Positions 35,845 through 48,700 of a stretch of DNA of 64,000 nt are shown here, one piece after another (position 1 is the stretch's first letter; every line of letters starts with the position of its first letter). The DNA comes from Arbacia lixula. Taxonomy: Eukaryota; Echinodermata; Echinoidea; Arbacioida; Arbaciidae. A program made the position numbers and the translations under genes. The stretch is taken from the NCBI GenBank assembly GCA_963669155.1, contig OZ022588.1, forward strand, positions 5,464,991 to 5,528,990, read 5' to 3'. The notes beneath the pieces are model-generated. The model was given only the letters and a program-made list of their open reading frames with translations, was not told the origin of the DNA and made no database searches.

Positions 35845-36135
35845 TGCTACCAACATTGAAATTCAACTATCGGGAAGATTTGGGGAAATTTCATCAGAAA
35901 TCGGGGAGATGTCTATGAAATGCACACAGCATAATGAAAATAATTGAGATTGGGTGATGTGATGAAATCCAATGCAATGATATCGGTACATTTTCATCAG
36001 TATTCGGGGAGATGCTTATCAAATGTATACAACATAATGACAATTAACTTACAATAACCAAGGAGATTGGGTGATGTGATGAAATCCAATGCAGTAACAT
36101 CGGCCTATTTTCACAGAGACTTGGCAGCTCTGTCA
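35845..36135. repeat. interspersed repeat, GGGAGATTGGGTGATGTGATG family, copy 1
   Basis: Shares blocks with 56098-56310: CCAACATTGAAATTCAAC, GGAAGATTTGG, GGGAGATGTC, GATTGGGTGATGTGATGAAA, TCCAATGCA and CAGCTCTG. The GATTGGGTGATG block appears twice here, so this copy contains an internal duplication. No coding. Confidence 0.65.
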
Positions 36136-37776
36136 TAATCATCTTCATTCACATCATTAACATTGTATTACAAGACAATCAGTTCGCATCCTCCAATGAG
36201 CTCTTAGAAGTCTGAGAAATAGGTGAGCACAATGCAAAATTTGGACAAAACATTTAACGGTGGATTGAACCACTTGCATGAAATTGTGAATGCAGCCATA
36301 TTGAGTAACGTATATGTAGTTGCTAATCGCTCTAAGTGAGCTTTTTTTATGCAATTGTTTTAAATTGATAGTAAATTGCCTCAGATCATAATGGAATATC
36401 ACTTTGCACACTGTGTAAATCAAGATGGAGTGCCACGCATATCTGAGGACTTTTACTGCTTGATGAGTTAAACACAAAATCATGTGAGTATAAAACACAG
36501 AACGATAAAATGAATATATGGAGATAGTGGCAATCTGGCATGGCATGTGCAAATTGAGGAACATATCCCTGATATGACTTTACTGACACCCCTTATGCTC
36601 TCCTCATGCCTTTAAAGTTTTGCCATGAAAAATCCCACAACTGGAAAGGTAAACCCTAATAATTGAAATATCATCTGGATTGATGCCTCCAACTGCACAA
36701 AAAATTACAGAGAATTAAGTTACATCCCCCACTCCCCCCGAAAACCTAAAAATATAAATAACCTTCTGTCTTTGTTACATGGATAGGTCTTTTCTAATAA
36801 TAATAAAAAAAAAACATTCATTGCAACATTTTATGGAGGTATAGGTTAATGAGGATCTTATTGGTATTGCAATACTAGGTCTGAATGAAAAGAAATGGTT
36901 CACATATCAGTGGAGATATATGGCAGACCTAAACGTATGGAGCAGGGGGGAGGGTGCCGCTGCTTTGCATATCTGCCGTGATAATGAAGTCTGATGATTA
37001 TTTTAACACATGGAAGCTAATGAACAATATAAAAAATGTACTTTTTAATTCCATGGAAAACTGTTGGTGGGATGACACAGGAAATAATGTTTTTGTATGA
37101 ATGCGCTCTTATTTCTTCTTCTACAACCGCTCATCCACTTGGACTCGTGATAGTGCGTAGGAGCGTCTGGAACGACACAATATAAGTGGCAAGGCAGTAA
37201 CTCTTAAACGATGATGAAAAGTCTTGCGACCATCAATAAAGAGTCCTTTCTCAAAAGACAAATCACAATCTGGTGTCAATTCTTGAATAGCTTATGCCGG
37301 TTTCACTACATGATTCTGCTGCTGTCAGTACCACTCGTTGATGTCTCCAATCACCGTTGATTAATCATTTCTTTTCCACGCTGATGTTTGACGTTCTTCA
37401 AGTCGACTTTCAAAATGTAGTAGAACGTCCAACGGTGGGGAGTACGGGAGAACTCATTGATATCTCCAATCGCCGTCAATTAATCATATTTCTTCCACGC
37501 TGATGGTAAGACGTTCTTCTGGTTGACTTTCAAAAATGCAACAGAACATCTGAAGGTGGTGGTGGGAGGGTGGAGTTGAGTGTAGATTCTCGTGGGACTG
37601 CACGCTATAATCTTCAATCCAATCTGCGAAAGCCCTGTTCATTCATTCACTCCCACGATTTAAGAGTCTCACACGTTTCCTTCCATGCTCTCTATCTCTC
37701 TGTAGGTGGACGGAACACTTCCAAAGCCACAAATCTGACTGCAAAGTTCACCACGCTGGTTTTACGCCCCGCGCTG

Positions 37777-37883
37777 TCATGAGGAGGGAGGCTTCTTGTC
37801 GGCTGGGTGAAGGAAGAAGCACTTGTCGCCTCGCAAGCATCCTCGCTCAGAGCTGTAGTGGTAGCAGACTGTCTTACCCCGAC
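37777..37883 (-). CDS. PPP1R10: PPP1R10 last coding exon: CCCH zinc finger
   Basis: Reads TVCYHYSSERGC, LRGDKC, FFLHP and ends PPSS followed by TGA at 37777-37779. The spacing C-x8-C-x5-C-x3-H is a canonical RNA-binding CCCH finger, as at the C-terminus of vertebrate PNUTS. Its acceptor (CTCTTGGCAG) joins in phase with the RGG-rich exon at 39986-40171. The intron between them (2.1 kb) is mostly the Helitron-like element at 38423-39851. Confidence 0.93.
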
Positions 37884-40800
37884 CTGCCAAGAGATCACAG
37901 ATAATCACAGTTAGTTGATGCATCAAGAGCTTGTGCTCATGGACACCGTTTTCCATTAGGTCTAGGATCAGAATTACAACTTAACCATGAACTGCAGCTA
38001 CCGTGGAAATGGGCTCCAAGCATCGCAGCCATTGGCTTGGTCTTTACCAGCAATAAGGACATTATAATTGTTGCATTATATGTGACAGGACTTTGGGTGT
38101 GACAGGGAACCAAGTGAGAATGTTTACATATTCAAAAGCTATTGTGGCCATCCTGTAATGTAGCATGGCCTGTTGACTGCAGGTTATGGCCTCAAGAAAT
38201 CTGATCACATTGCATAGAGCTGTACCATCACTGAAACATATAGCTGATTGTAACTAACACCTCAACCACTAGATTGCTGTGAGTTCACTGGTTGGTGCCA
38301 CAGCATTAACAATGATGAGGCCCAAATCTGCATGGATTAATAAACTCATCTGTGATGTACGCGAGAGCATAAGCTATCAATTGCGCTTATGCAAATGTCT
38401 GTATTTAAAAACTTCTTTGTAACTAGAGCAATTCGACTGCCACGCAGTCGATAAATATGCCTCCGCCTCTTTGCTATTCTCAGAAAATGTGTATGTTTGG
38501 TGGGCAATGTACCATTGCTCCTATGTGAAATGAAAATATCACATTTTCTTTTTTCAAGTTTAGCTAAGTTTGTTCATTGACTTTTGACCTCTTATTTCTT
38601 TGACTTCCAATCTAACCAGTCTGTCTAAATCCATCCTTGCATCAAGTTTATTTAAAATTAGCCAATTTGGGGTGAAGTTTATTGACCTTTGACCTTTCAG
38701 GAATTTTACCTTAACTTCACCAGTCTACCTCCATAAAGTGATACATCTCTGTAACTAGGTTTGGTTTGAATTGAATCATCAGTATTGGATTCAATATGAA
38801 AAATATCTATTTGGGGCAATTTTTAGCCAATTTTGGCAAAGTTTATTGACCTTTGATCCCCGACCTTTGAGAAATTTCACCAAAAATGTCATCAGTCTAG
38901 CAGTGTTCCATCTTTGCACCATGTTTGGTTGGTATTGCTCCATTGGATTTGGATATATTTTAAAAATCACTTTGGGGGCAATTTTTAGCTAATTTTTGGC
39001 AAAGTTCATGGACCTTTGACCTTTGAACTCTCAGGAGTTTTACCTAAACTTTCACCAGTCTACCTCCATGAAGTGATACATCCCTGTACCATGTTTAGTT
39101 AGAATTGTGACATTGGATTTGGATTTGGAATTATTGTGAAAAATATCAATTTTTGCAAAGTTCATTGACCTCTGACCTTCCAGGAATTTCACCAACAATG
39201 TCACCAGTCTACCCCCAAGTAGTGATCCATCGTTTCACTATGTTTGGTTGGAATTGCACCATTGGATTTGGATTTATTGTGAAAAATTTAAAGTTTGGGG
39301 CAATTTCTAGCCAATTTTGGCAAAGTTCATTAACCTTTGACCTCTGAACTTTCAGGAATTTTACCAAAAATGTCACCAGTCTATCCACTAGTAGTGATCT
39401 ATCTTTGTACCATGTTTAATGGAAATTGCATCCTTGGATTTGGATTTACTGTGAAAAAGGTAAATTTTTGGCAAATTTTCACAAATTTCATTGACCTTTG
39501 ACCTCTGACCTTTCAGGAATTTTACCAAAAATGTCACCAGTCTATCCCCAAGTAGTGATCCATATTTGTACCATGTTTAATGACAATTGCATCCTTGGAT
39601 TTGGATTTATTGTGGAAAAGGTCATTTTTGGGCAATTGTTACAAAGTTCATTGACCTTTGACCTCAATCAGATTTGACCCCAATTTTACACACTTCATTA
39701 GTTTTGTGCAATACATACATGAACCAAGTTTGAAGCAAATCTGCTTGACGGTTCTCAAGATATTGCCTAAACGGATTCGGGACGGACGGACGGACGGACG
39801 GACGGACAACCCGAAAACATAATGCCTCCGGCCACTTCGTGGCGGAGGCATAAAAATGAATCACCACTAAAATATAAGTCTTACAAGGACTTTATCATAG
39901 TTACTTGATATATGGTATAAAATCAAATTTTATTACGTAGGACAACCATGATGACTTTTAAAACATGACAATCCACGCCACTCACCTCTTCCTCCTCTGT
40001 CGCCTCTCCCTCTCCCCCTCCATGGTCCGCGAGGCCCCATGCCCCTCTCAGGGTAGCCCATGCCCCTGCCTGGTGGGCCCATGCCCATCCTAGGTCCTGG
40101 GTAGCCTGGGCCGGGCCCACCGGGCCCAAAGCGGGGACCATACGGCCCACCTGGTCCACCCATGCCTGGACCTACAAAATAAAATCAACAAAAAATTCTC
40201 AGACAACATTCTTATCAGAGTTCCAGTTTGTGTTTTTCTTTTTTCCGAGCCTGAAATTTGATGAATTATTAATCTTTGACATCGTGTAGCATCATCAGTT
40301 CTTACTAGCACTGAATTCTGACTATTAAACTTGAACTAAATTAGTCCATGACTAAACAAAATAAATTTTGAGCAACTTTTCTTGTTCAACCTTGCATTAA
40401 CAAGACAATACTTGGAGCATCACTTGTCTACCTGCCATTTGCAGGGCTAATGATGTACATACTTAAAACTCAAATAACTTCCTTATCATATGCGTGATTC
40501 TTCGCAAATTATTGTTTTTATTTATTTAGTTCAGCTCATCAGGGTTTCGTTCCCTATAAGGTGCGCTCAAACCTAGGTGATTTGCACCTGCCATTTTTAT
40601 TGGGCTGTCCAACATATTTCTCCCCTCCAATGAAGAGGACTGTCTTGGAATTCAAACCATTGGCAACAAGCGGCAAAAACATCACTTTTGTGTGAACGTA
40701 GCTTTATTGTATGACAGCACATATAATATTTGGTGCTCTGAATTACTGCAAAGTGCCCAAGAATCGTGAGTGAACTTACCATCGAAGTGCGGGCCAGGGC

Positions 40801-42669
40801 CCATATCCATGTGCCCATCAGGCCCCATTGGCGGGAACGGGCCCCTGGTATCATGGTGTGGGCCGTGGGGGCCACGGGGCCCAAAATCCCTGGGGCCTGG
40901 GCCTGGTCCGGGGCCAGGTCCAAAGTTGCCTGGTCCTTGTGGGAATAGGGGAGGTGGCGGGCCCTGGTCCCTGGACTGGTTGTCTGTAAGGAGGAAGAAG
41001 AGAGAGTTTGTCCATCAACTAGTCAAATGCTGCTGATGCATTGCAGCACCAATAATGTCCCAAAAATGATTGTGAGCCGCACGTTAATTTACTGCACCAC
41101 CCGTTTAATCAGTATCTTATTATTCTCATTATTTTGCTTTCTTTGAGCAACGGGTTCCATAGTTGTGTACCACACGTCCATCAAAGATATCTGACAAAAA
41201 GTGACATTTTGCCCTTTTGAGCCATCCATAAATTGTTTTTTTTTTCTGGTGACCACCCTGGGTCTGAGAGAAAGAAGAGGAGACACTACTCACCACCAGG
41301 CATCTGGTGTTTGAATGGTTCCAGCATCTCCTTGAGCTTGTCCAGGTTCTCCTTGTTCAGGAGCTCACTGCCCTGGTTACCAGAGTCACCTTCCTGTGGA
41401 CAGACACCACAAACCAGAGAAAACACTCAAAGCATTTCTTTTGAAGAGCAAGAGTGGAATTCATATACAACACATTTTAATTCCAATGTATTAATCATAT
41501 TTTCTGCACATTTCATTGTTTAATTTAAGTTCAAATTCATATACTTTTCCTAGCACAAAGTCATGGGTAATATGATATCAATATAGTAATACACTGTAAA
41601 TATTAGCGAGAATAGAGGTAACTCCATAAATTCCATTTTTTTGTATATTATGAAACCCTGAACTATTGGGTTATGCATACTATCAGGAGGTAATTCTAAT
41701 CTTAAAACGACACATGCATCACAAACTGGCACCCTAATTTGTGTAAACACCTGAATAACTGTTGTTGACATACCAATGAAGCAATGAGGTTCTGGACGTT
41801 CTTGATGGTGGTGTTGGGTGAGGGTGGGGTATTCCCCTGTGGCATCCTCGGCCCTGAGTGCTGGGTGGGTGTCTGTAGCAGGGGGCCTCCCGGCGCCCCT
41901 ACAGGGGGGACACCACCACCTCCTCCTCCCCCTCCCGGACCCATGGGAGGCCCCCGTGGGGGTGGCATCATGGCGTCTGGGTGGGGCAGGAGATGTTGGT
42001 CGAACGGTGGGTGGTAGGGGTGGTAGGGGTCCTGCTCTGGAGGGAAGAGTGGCTCTGCTTCGCCCGGCTGGTGGTGGTGGTCTCCGCCCGCCTCCTGTAG
42101 GAAGGGAGAACAGAGATTGATCAACTCTGCACTATTGATGCATTTTTGCACAACTAATACACATACAACACATACGTGTCTGGCACTTAGAGGGTTAACT
42201 CGTCATGTACTGCTGCTTTCTGTACCAGTAACACTGTACCAGTAACATCCAACACAGCAGCACCATTATGACATGCAATTAACTAGAGATTAATCAGGAG
42301 TCTGGAAAGTTTTCACAAAGTATATTATCTTGTGATTCACACAGCTGAATAGTAAGTGTATTGTATTATACAGGTTCACCATGCAAAATGCTTTGTTTGG
42401 ATAAGAAGTTTTTGCTTTGGAATAGGATGGGTAGCTGGGAGCATGTCAACTCACATCATATGATAGACAATTAATCAGAGAGGTTTTCACAAAATTTATA
42501 ATCTTGTGATTCATGCAGCTGGTCGGGAAATTTATTGCATCATGCAGGTTCACCATAGACAAAGCTTTGTATATATGAGAAATTACTGTTTTGAAATGGG
42601 AGAAGGTAGCTGGTAGCTTTGTAAGTATAAGAAATTATCATTTTGAAATGGGGGGAGAAGGCGAGACTG

Positions 42670-42700
<31 letters not shown>

Positions 42701-45700
42701 GGGGGGGTCAACTCACGTCTTCCAGGGGGATGACCTTGATGTGCTCGGCCCTCCTGGTCTCTGGGTCTGGCTCCTTGGGGGTCAGCGGGAGGTTCATCTG
42801 GTCAAAGAAGATCTCCTGCAGCACGGTCTGTTCCCGCTTGGCCTGTAGCGTCTTCTCCGTGCTGTTGATGCCGTACTGGGTCAGCGACTCCACCAGGTCA
42901 ATGGGGATCAGTTTGCTCCACTGCAAGGAGAGGGGAGGAAATGATTAAGTCTTTCTCTGGCAGACTAACTGATACTCTGTGGGATTTATGTGTATTACTT
43001 TTGCAAAACTGAATCAATGGTGCATAAAGAGTTAAGCAGGATTATGTCTTATAAAGGGTTGCGAATGATGTCAATCAATCGCATGTCCAGAGTTATGACT
43101 GATATCAATTGGAAGTCACGTTGCGATGAATTGCAATATTGATAAGACATGACCCAGTTTTGACAAGCTTGACAATTCCAAAATAAGAGCATTATTCCAT
43201 GACTTTTACAATGTTAGCTTTTCACTTAATAAAGAAAGTTAATTCTAATCAATGCTTGCAATACTGAAAGACATATTTAATGGACAACAAAACAAATACA
43301 TGCAACAAAGACCAATGTTGGTATCATGATTTCACAATCATTTTTTCATTTAGAAGAGACGCCAGCATGTATACCTGGCAGTATTCTCCTGCTGTCTTTT
43401 ATTTTTGCTTCTCTACCTCCTTCATATGATTAAAGTCTACGCCGTAGTGAAAGTAGTTACGTTATGTATGCATTCATCTCCATTTGAGATGAGAGGGCTT
43501 GATCTATACCTGGAAGTATTCTACTGTGATGTTTCCATTGGCCTTCTCCTCCTCGCCCCCCTTGCCCATCTTGGCGTTTAGCATGGCTTGCTTCTCCATC
43601 ATCTTCTCAATCTGCATGGCATCCTGGAAGTCCTTCACACGATTCACGTTCACTGCGGAAGAAGAAATCAACATAAAAGAGTATAGTAAATAACCAGTAC
43701 CAGATATGCAACAATGCCACTATCATGGTCAGCACTGTGGGTAAACAGCTAGATTTAAAGACTGTCCGTCCCTTTTACAACCTTAAAATTTGAAATCGTC
43801 TATCACGATCGTAAATTGAAGAGAGTGTGATTCAAGACTATTTCTAAGAATATAGCATGTTGAAGTTTTCTGTATATGTAACAAAATTTCAGCCGTTAAA
43901 TTTCAAACCGACTTTTTTCGTACTACGAAAAAAGTATTAGTCTTTGTTACAGTATCTATGTGGTTATTATGCGTGTGTGAAATTCTAATTTTATGAGTAA
44001 CTACCAAACTTTGGAGATGATTCCTTCCATAGAACATTTTTTTTCAAAATGCGTTTTATAATTTAATAAACAAATTAATCAATAAAGCAGATATTTCAAC
44101 ACAAACTGCAAAGAGCCTGAGGTAAAGACTATTATTCAGACGTTGTTTACGTGCATTATTTGAATTTTACACTACGTATCAGTTTCAAATTGTGAATATA
44201 GAGCTTGCTAACACTTCTCTTTATGTTTTGCCAATGTTTCGATGGTTTTGTGGTGATCTGAAAAAGGGACTGGCTGTCTTTAAAGGGAAAATTAGAGTAG
44301 TTTTAAAGGGACCTTCTACAGGGTCAATTTCATCCCTTTCATCACTGTAAATCATTTACTCTGCTTGCTTGATTTTCTTCACAATTATATAATTGTGTAT
44401 ACCCTTCTGCAAAAGGAGACATACTCAATGACAATTACTTGCTTTTTGAAACTATCCACTTTTATCTGGCCCAGTATTCTAATGAACTGCAGATTCAGTA
44501 CTGTTTTCACTAGTAATTCACACAATTCAAATAGGGCAAAATTGTGTCTGGCACAAAGAGTTAATAATGGTGCCAAAATGAAAGTTACACATTAATACGA
44601 TTTCTGGGTATTAACAATGGTACTACATGAAAGTTTCACATCAATATGATTTCTAGTTATTAATAACGGTGCAAAAATGCAGGAGTTTCACATTGATATG
44701 ATTTTTGTGCATCAATAATGATGCCAAAATTCAACAGTTTCACATGATGAATGATTTTTTAGTATTAATAATGGTGCCAAAATGCAAGTTGCACATCAAC
44801 ATGATTTCTGTGTATGAAGAGTGGTGCACAATGATTCCCATGATTGCAGGGTGATTTGCCATTTGGTCCAATCCCAGTTGGTCCACTCGCCATTTCGTGT
44901 ACCATCACATGCTGATATGTATGTGTTAGGGTTAGGGTAGGGGGTCTGCATTAGGGTTAATGGTTGAGGTTATGGTGTAGACTAGAGTTGTTGATAAGTC
45001 AACCCAGTATTTTAATCTGAAACGGTATTTTTAAGAGGTTCCTTGTGGACGAAATGGTGAGTGGACCATCTGGGATTGGACCAAATGGCAATAAACCGAT
45101 TGCAGCTCTCCCTTCCGTGGCTTACCTCTCTCCGTCTCATCCAGCACAAAGTAGTAGACGTCCACCAGGTCTGTCTCCTCCTTCCACCGCACCTTCTTCT
45201 TGTTCTTGGACGGCCCAAACTTGAGGTTGCTCTTGCCCACGGTGATGGGGCGGTCCTCGTTCCAGTCCTCCCCCATGTCGCCCTCCTCCTTGGTAGGGTC
45301 GGCGGTGCCAGTGGTGGTGGTGGCGGAGGTGTCTTCTTCTGTCTTCTCTTCTTTCTTCTCCTCCTCGCTCGGTTGGTTTGAGGAGTAGAATGAGACTGTG
45401 TGTGTGTAAGATAAGTCACAATGTTCATTTGAGGTCTTGTAAGTGCATTCTTTTTTGCAGGATGCATTATTCTGAATGATAATTGTTATTTAGAAATATG
45501 ACTGAACCAATATCAATTCATTTTTTTACATTAAAGTTGAGGTAGTATGATATATGAATGTTTTCTCTTGATTTTAAACATTACTGAGCCAATTTTTTTT
45601 TCATATCAAAGTTGAATCATGGTAGATAAATATCATTTTAAGCATGACTTAACCAGTATCAATTCAATTTCACTGCATGGGTTAACTTTTACTGAGATAT

Positions 45701-48700
45701 ATCCTATTATATTGCTTCCCATCTAAGCATTTTTATTCTTTATTGTTATATGTTGTTTTTCTACTGCAGAGTATGAAAAAAAAATTGAACTGGTAAACTG
45801 ATACACATGTTCATGAACTTTTAAACGTACTGCTTTCAGATAATCACATCAGCACCATACAAATGATTTCTTGGATGTGTCATCTACATTTATATTGACA
45901 TCAATACCATGCCAATCAGAACACCAATGAGTTGTCACACCATATGTGAAAGAGAGGGTGGTGAGCACAGTTCGATGAAAACAAATTTCGACAACTTACA
46001 CTTTGGTGGCTCCACTTTGACTTCCTGTTATAGGCAAAAGAAAAGGAAGAAAAATTGGATAAGTTCAAAAGACGCTCTCAGCTACAGTGATTACAATAAG
46101 AAGATACACAGCTACATACATGTCCTCTTACTCCCGTGATTGATCTCATTTTTTTATTGCAACTTTCATAATTTGGATTCTCTATGTGTTGTAAATGCTT
46201 TAAAACATATTCATATTAACAAAATAAACTCACAGCACCTGCTGAATCTCTTATGTGAAATACAGGAGCCAAATAAATGAAATAAAATCACAGAGCCTGC
46301 TGAATCTCTTATGTGAAAATACAGGAGCCAAATAAATGAAATAAAATCACAGAGCCTGCTGAATCTCTTATGTGAAAATACAGGAGCCAAATAAATGAAA
46401 TAAAATCACAGAGCCTGCTGAATCTCACGAATCTTACCTCAGGAGGGGTGGGGCTCTTGACCTTAGCTGCCCCGCCCGTTGAGTTGGTTCTGACCACCTT
46501 CTTGGGAGGCTTCTTCTTGACCACCATGCTGGGGGCATTCAGGGCGTCTAGGAAGCCTGAACTCTCTTGCACTGTAACAGTGGAACAGGGGCAAACATTG
46601 AATCAATTATTATAATCATAATCCAGCATGTTTGATTAAACAATAAGACAAATAAAGTCGCATTTATATAGGGAAGTCAGAAAAATGTTATTGTGAAAAT
46701 GCACTGAAGAAACAAGCTCACTGACTGCGCATTCGTCAACAGCAGCCATTGATGTGATGTTTTGGAAAGGGATCACTGCAGTAAGTGTAGTTTCCAAGAT
46801 TTCAGCTATTTGAGGCAAATGTCCAAATAACCTTATATCAATGAAATATATTTTTCTAAATTTTCTTGAGAAACAACTACTTCTTTGATTCACAACCTGA
46901 TAAATGATACTATCAAACAGATAAAGACATGGCACATAGACAGCAGCATCCAAACCGTTTTTCACATGTATATGATTTATCATTTTGATATGGAAAGGGG
47001 AAGGGGAGGAGTTTCACTTACATTTATGCTTGGCAGGAATAATCTTGATTTTGCTCTGAGCACCGCTGGGACTAGTCTTGACACTGTCATCTAATCTAGG
47101 ACGCTTCTCGGTCGGCGATAGTGACTTACTGAAAAGGGGGCTGGAAGAAAAGAAGGGAATATAGAGGTAAGTTAAATATGCTGTTTTCACACACCAGAAC
47201 CTGCTCAAATAAGACTGTATCAAGACAAATCTGTGGCTTAATTTGAAATTATATATCAGACGTCACCAGACATACACTGGATATCATGTCTACAAGTAAC
47301 CACAACTGTAACAGCATAAATATATCTCCAGGGTCCTGTACAATAAAGATGTTGTAGAATTTATCAATCTATTGTAAAATTTGTATCATACAGAGGTTCC
47401 AATAGGATTCAACTTGCAATAAATATTGATTGTAGCTTATGTGGATCCATAGTAACAGTATGAATGCAAAGTTATTCAGTGGCTAGGACATGCAATAAAC
47501 AGCGGTGGTGGTTTCGAGATACAAACAGTTGCAATACATGGCAACTTAGCAATCAATTGCAACTCGTTCTTTGTAATACAGGGCCTCATCTCATAAGGAG
47601 TTATGATTGGTCTGAAACAATCGCAAGTCCAATGCCCTCTCTCTGTTGTAGAGTTACGATTGTAATTCTTTATACGACAGGTTCCTGGTCATGCAAATAT
47701 TGAGAAACGTAGAAGAGTTAGGTGCTTCATTTACTTCACAAGTGTGCTGTAATACTGCTACAAGAACTAATCAGCTGTGAGAGTGACTCACCCATCTTTC
47801 CTGATGGTCAAGGTGGGTATTGGCTTCTCATGTTTGAGTGGCTGGATGGAAATCTTCTTCTTCATCTTAGGTAGAGGTAGATCGGCATCCTTCTCTAGTC
47901 CTACATAGAGAAAGAGTCACAGAAAAACGTATTTTAAATAACATAAAAATACACTTATACCAGACTCTTGCTATCAAAAGTCAGCCAAACTGTTGATTTA
48001 AACGTAATGCCATATATCGAGTGTAAAAACCTAACAAAATGATTGGCATCTCTGCTTTAAGTTATACACACCTGTTGATCTGAACTTAGTATGGGCTGGT
48101 CTTAAGATCTTGGCCTTCCTCTTGGTTGTTGCTTCACCTTCTTTCTCTTCTCCCTTCTTTCCTTCCCCATCTTTCTTTCCGGCATCCACGGGCGATCGTT
48201 TCACCGATGCAGCTGCAGCAGCTGCCGCGATGGCAGCCCTGGTTCCGTGCTTGTGCGTCTTCTCTAGCTTATCGCCGCTAGTATGCCTCGTTCTCGTCTC
48301 CAATCTCTTGCTCCCGGCTGTGAGGGCGTCGCTCGTGTCCATGGGTTCACCTTCTGAGGTGATGGAGCTGAGGCGGGATTTCTTGGCCAGCGGCTCCTCA
48401 CTTTCATCGTCTGCGTCCCGGTCGTCGCTGGGGCCAGGCTTGACGATCTTCTTGATCTTGAGTTTCTTCTTGAGGGGCGGAACCTTCTCTTTTTCTTTAT
48501 CTTTATCTGCAATTGAAAGATAAAAAAAGCACATGATGGAGAAAGTGAGATGGAGTGGGAGAATCCCAACCAATATTAACGTGAAACAACTAAATTAACT
48601 TCCATATTTTACCAGCAGAAAAATCTTTTAACTTTGTTAAATTTTGATGACGTTGAGACAAAACAAAGCTAAATTTAATCCATTTTTGAAGAAATGGCAT

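Larger units (their letters stand above)
28613..37776. other. tail-to-tail intergenic gap between ZNHIT6 and PPP1R10
   Basis: No protein gene is recognised. Holds both 3' UTRs (AATAAA candidates for ZNHIT6 at 29323-29328 and 30351-30356; a minus-strand ATTAAA for PPP1R10 at 37044-37049), a GA tract at 30700-31065, C/CT runs near 31290-31320, and dispersed repeats. Around 31450-33700 the DNA is less AT-rich with several medium open frames, none with a recognisable domain or splice-site support. Confidence 0.6.

Noticed and set aside
40597-42151. Long frames in alternative registers across the Gly/Pro-rich PPP1R10 exons
   Set aside because: GC-rich exons stay open in several frames; only the frame in phase with neighbouring exons matches PNUTS.
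45012-45467. 151-aa minus-strand frame over the docking exon, reading Arg/Pro-rich
   Set aside because: Wrong register. The frame ending DVYYFVLDETER is the conserved one.
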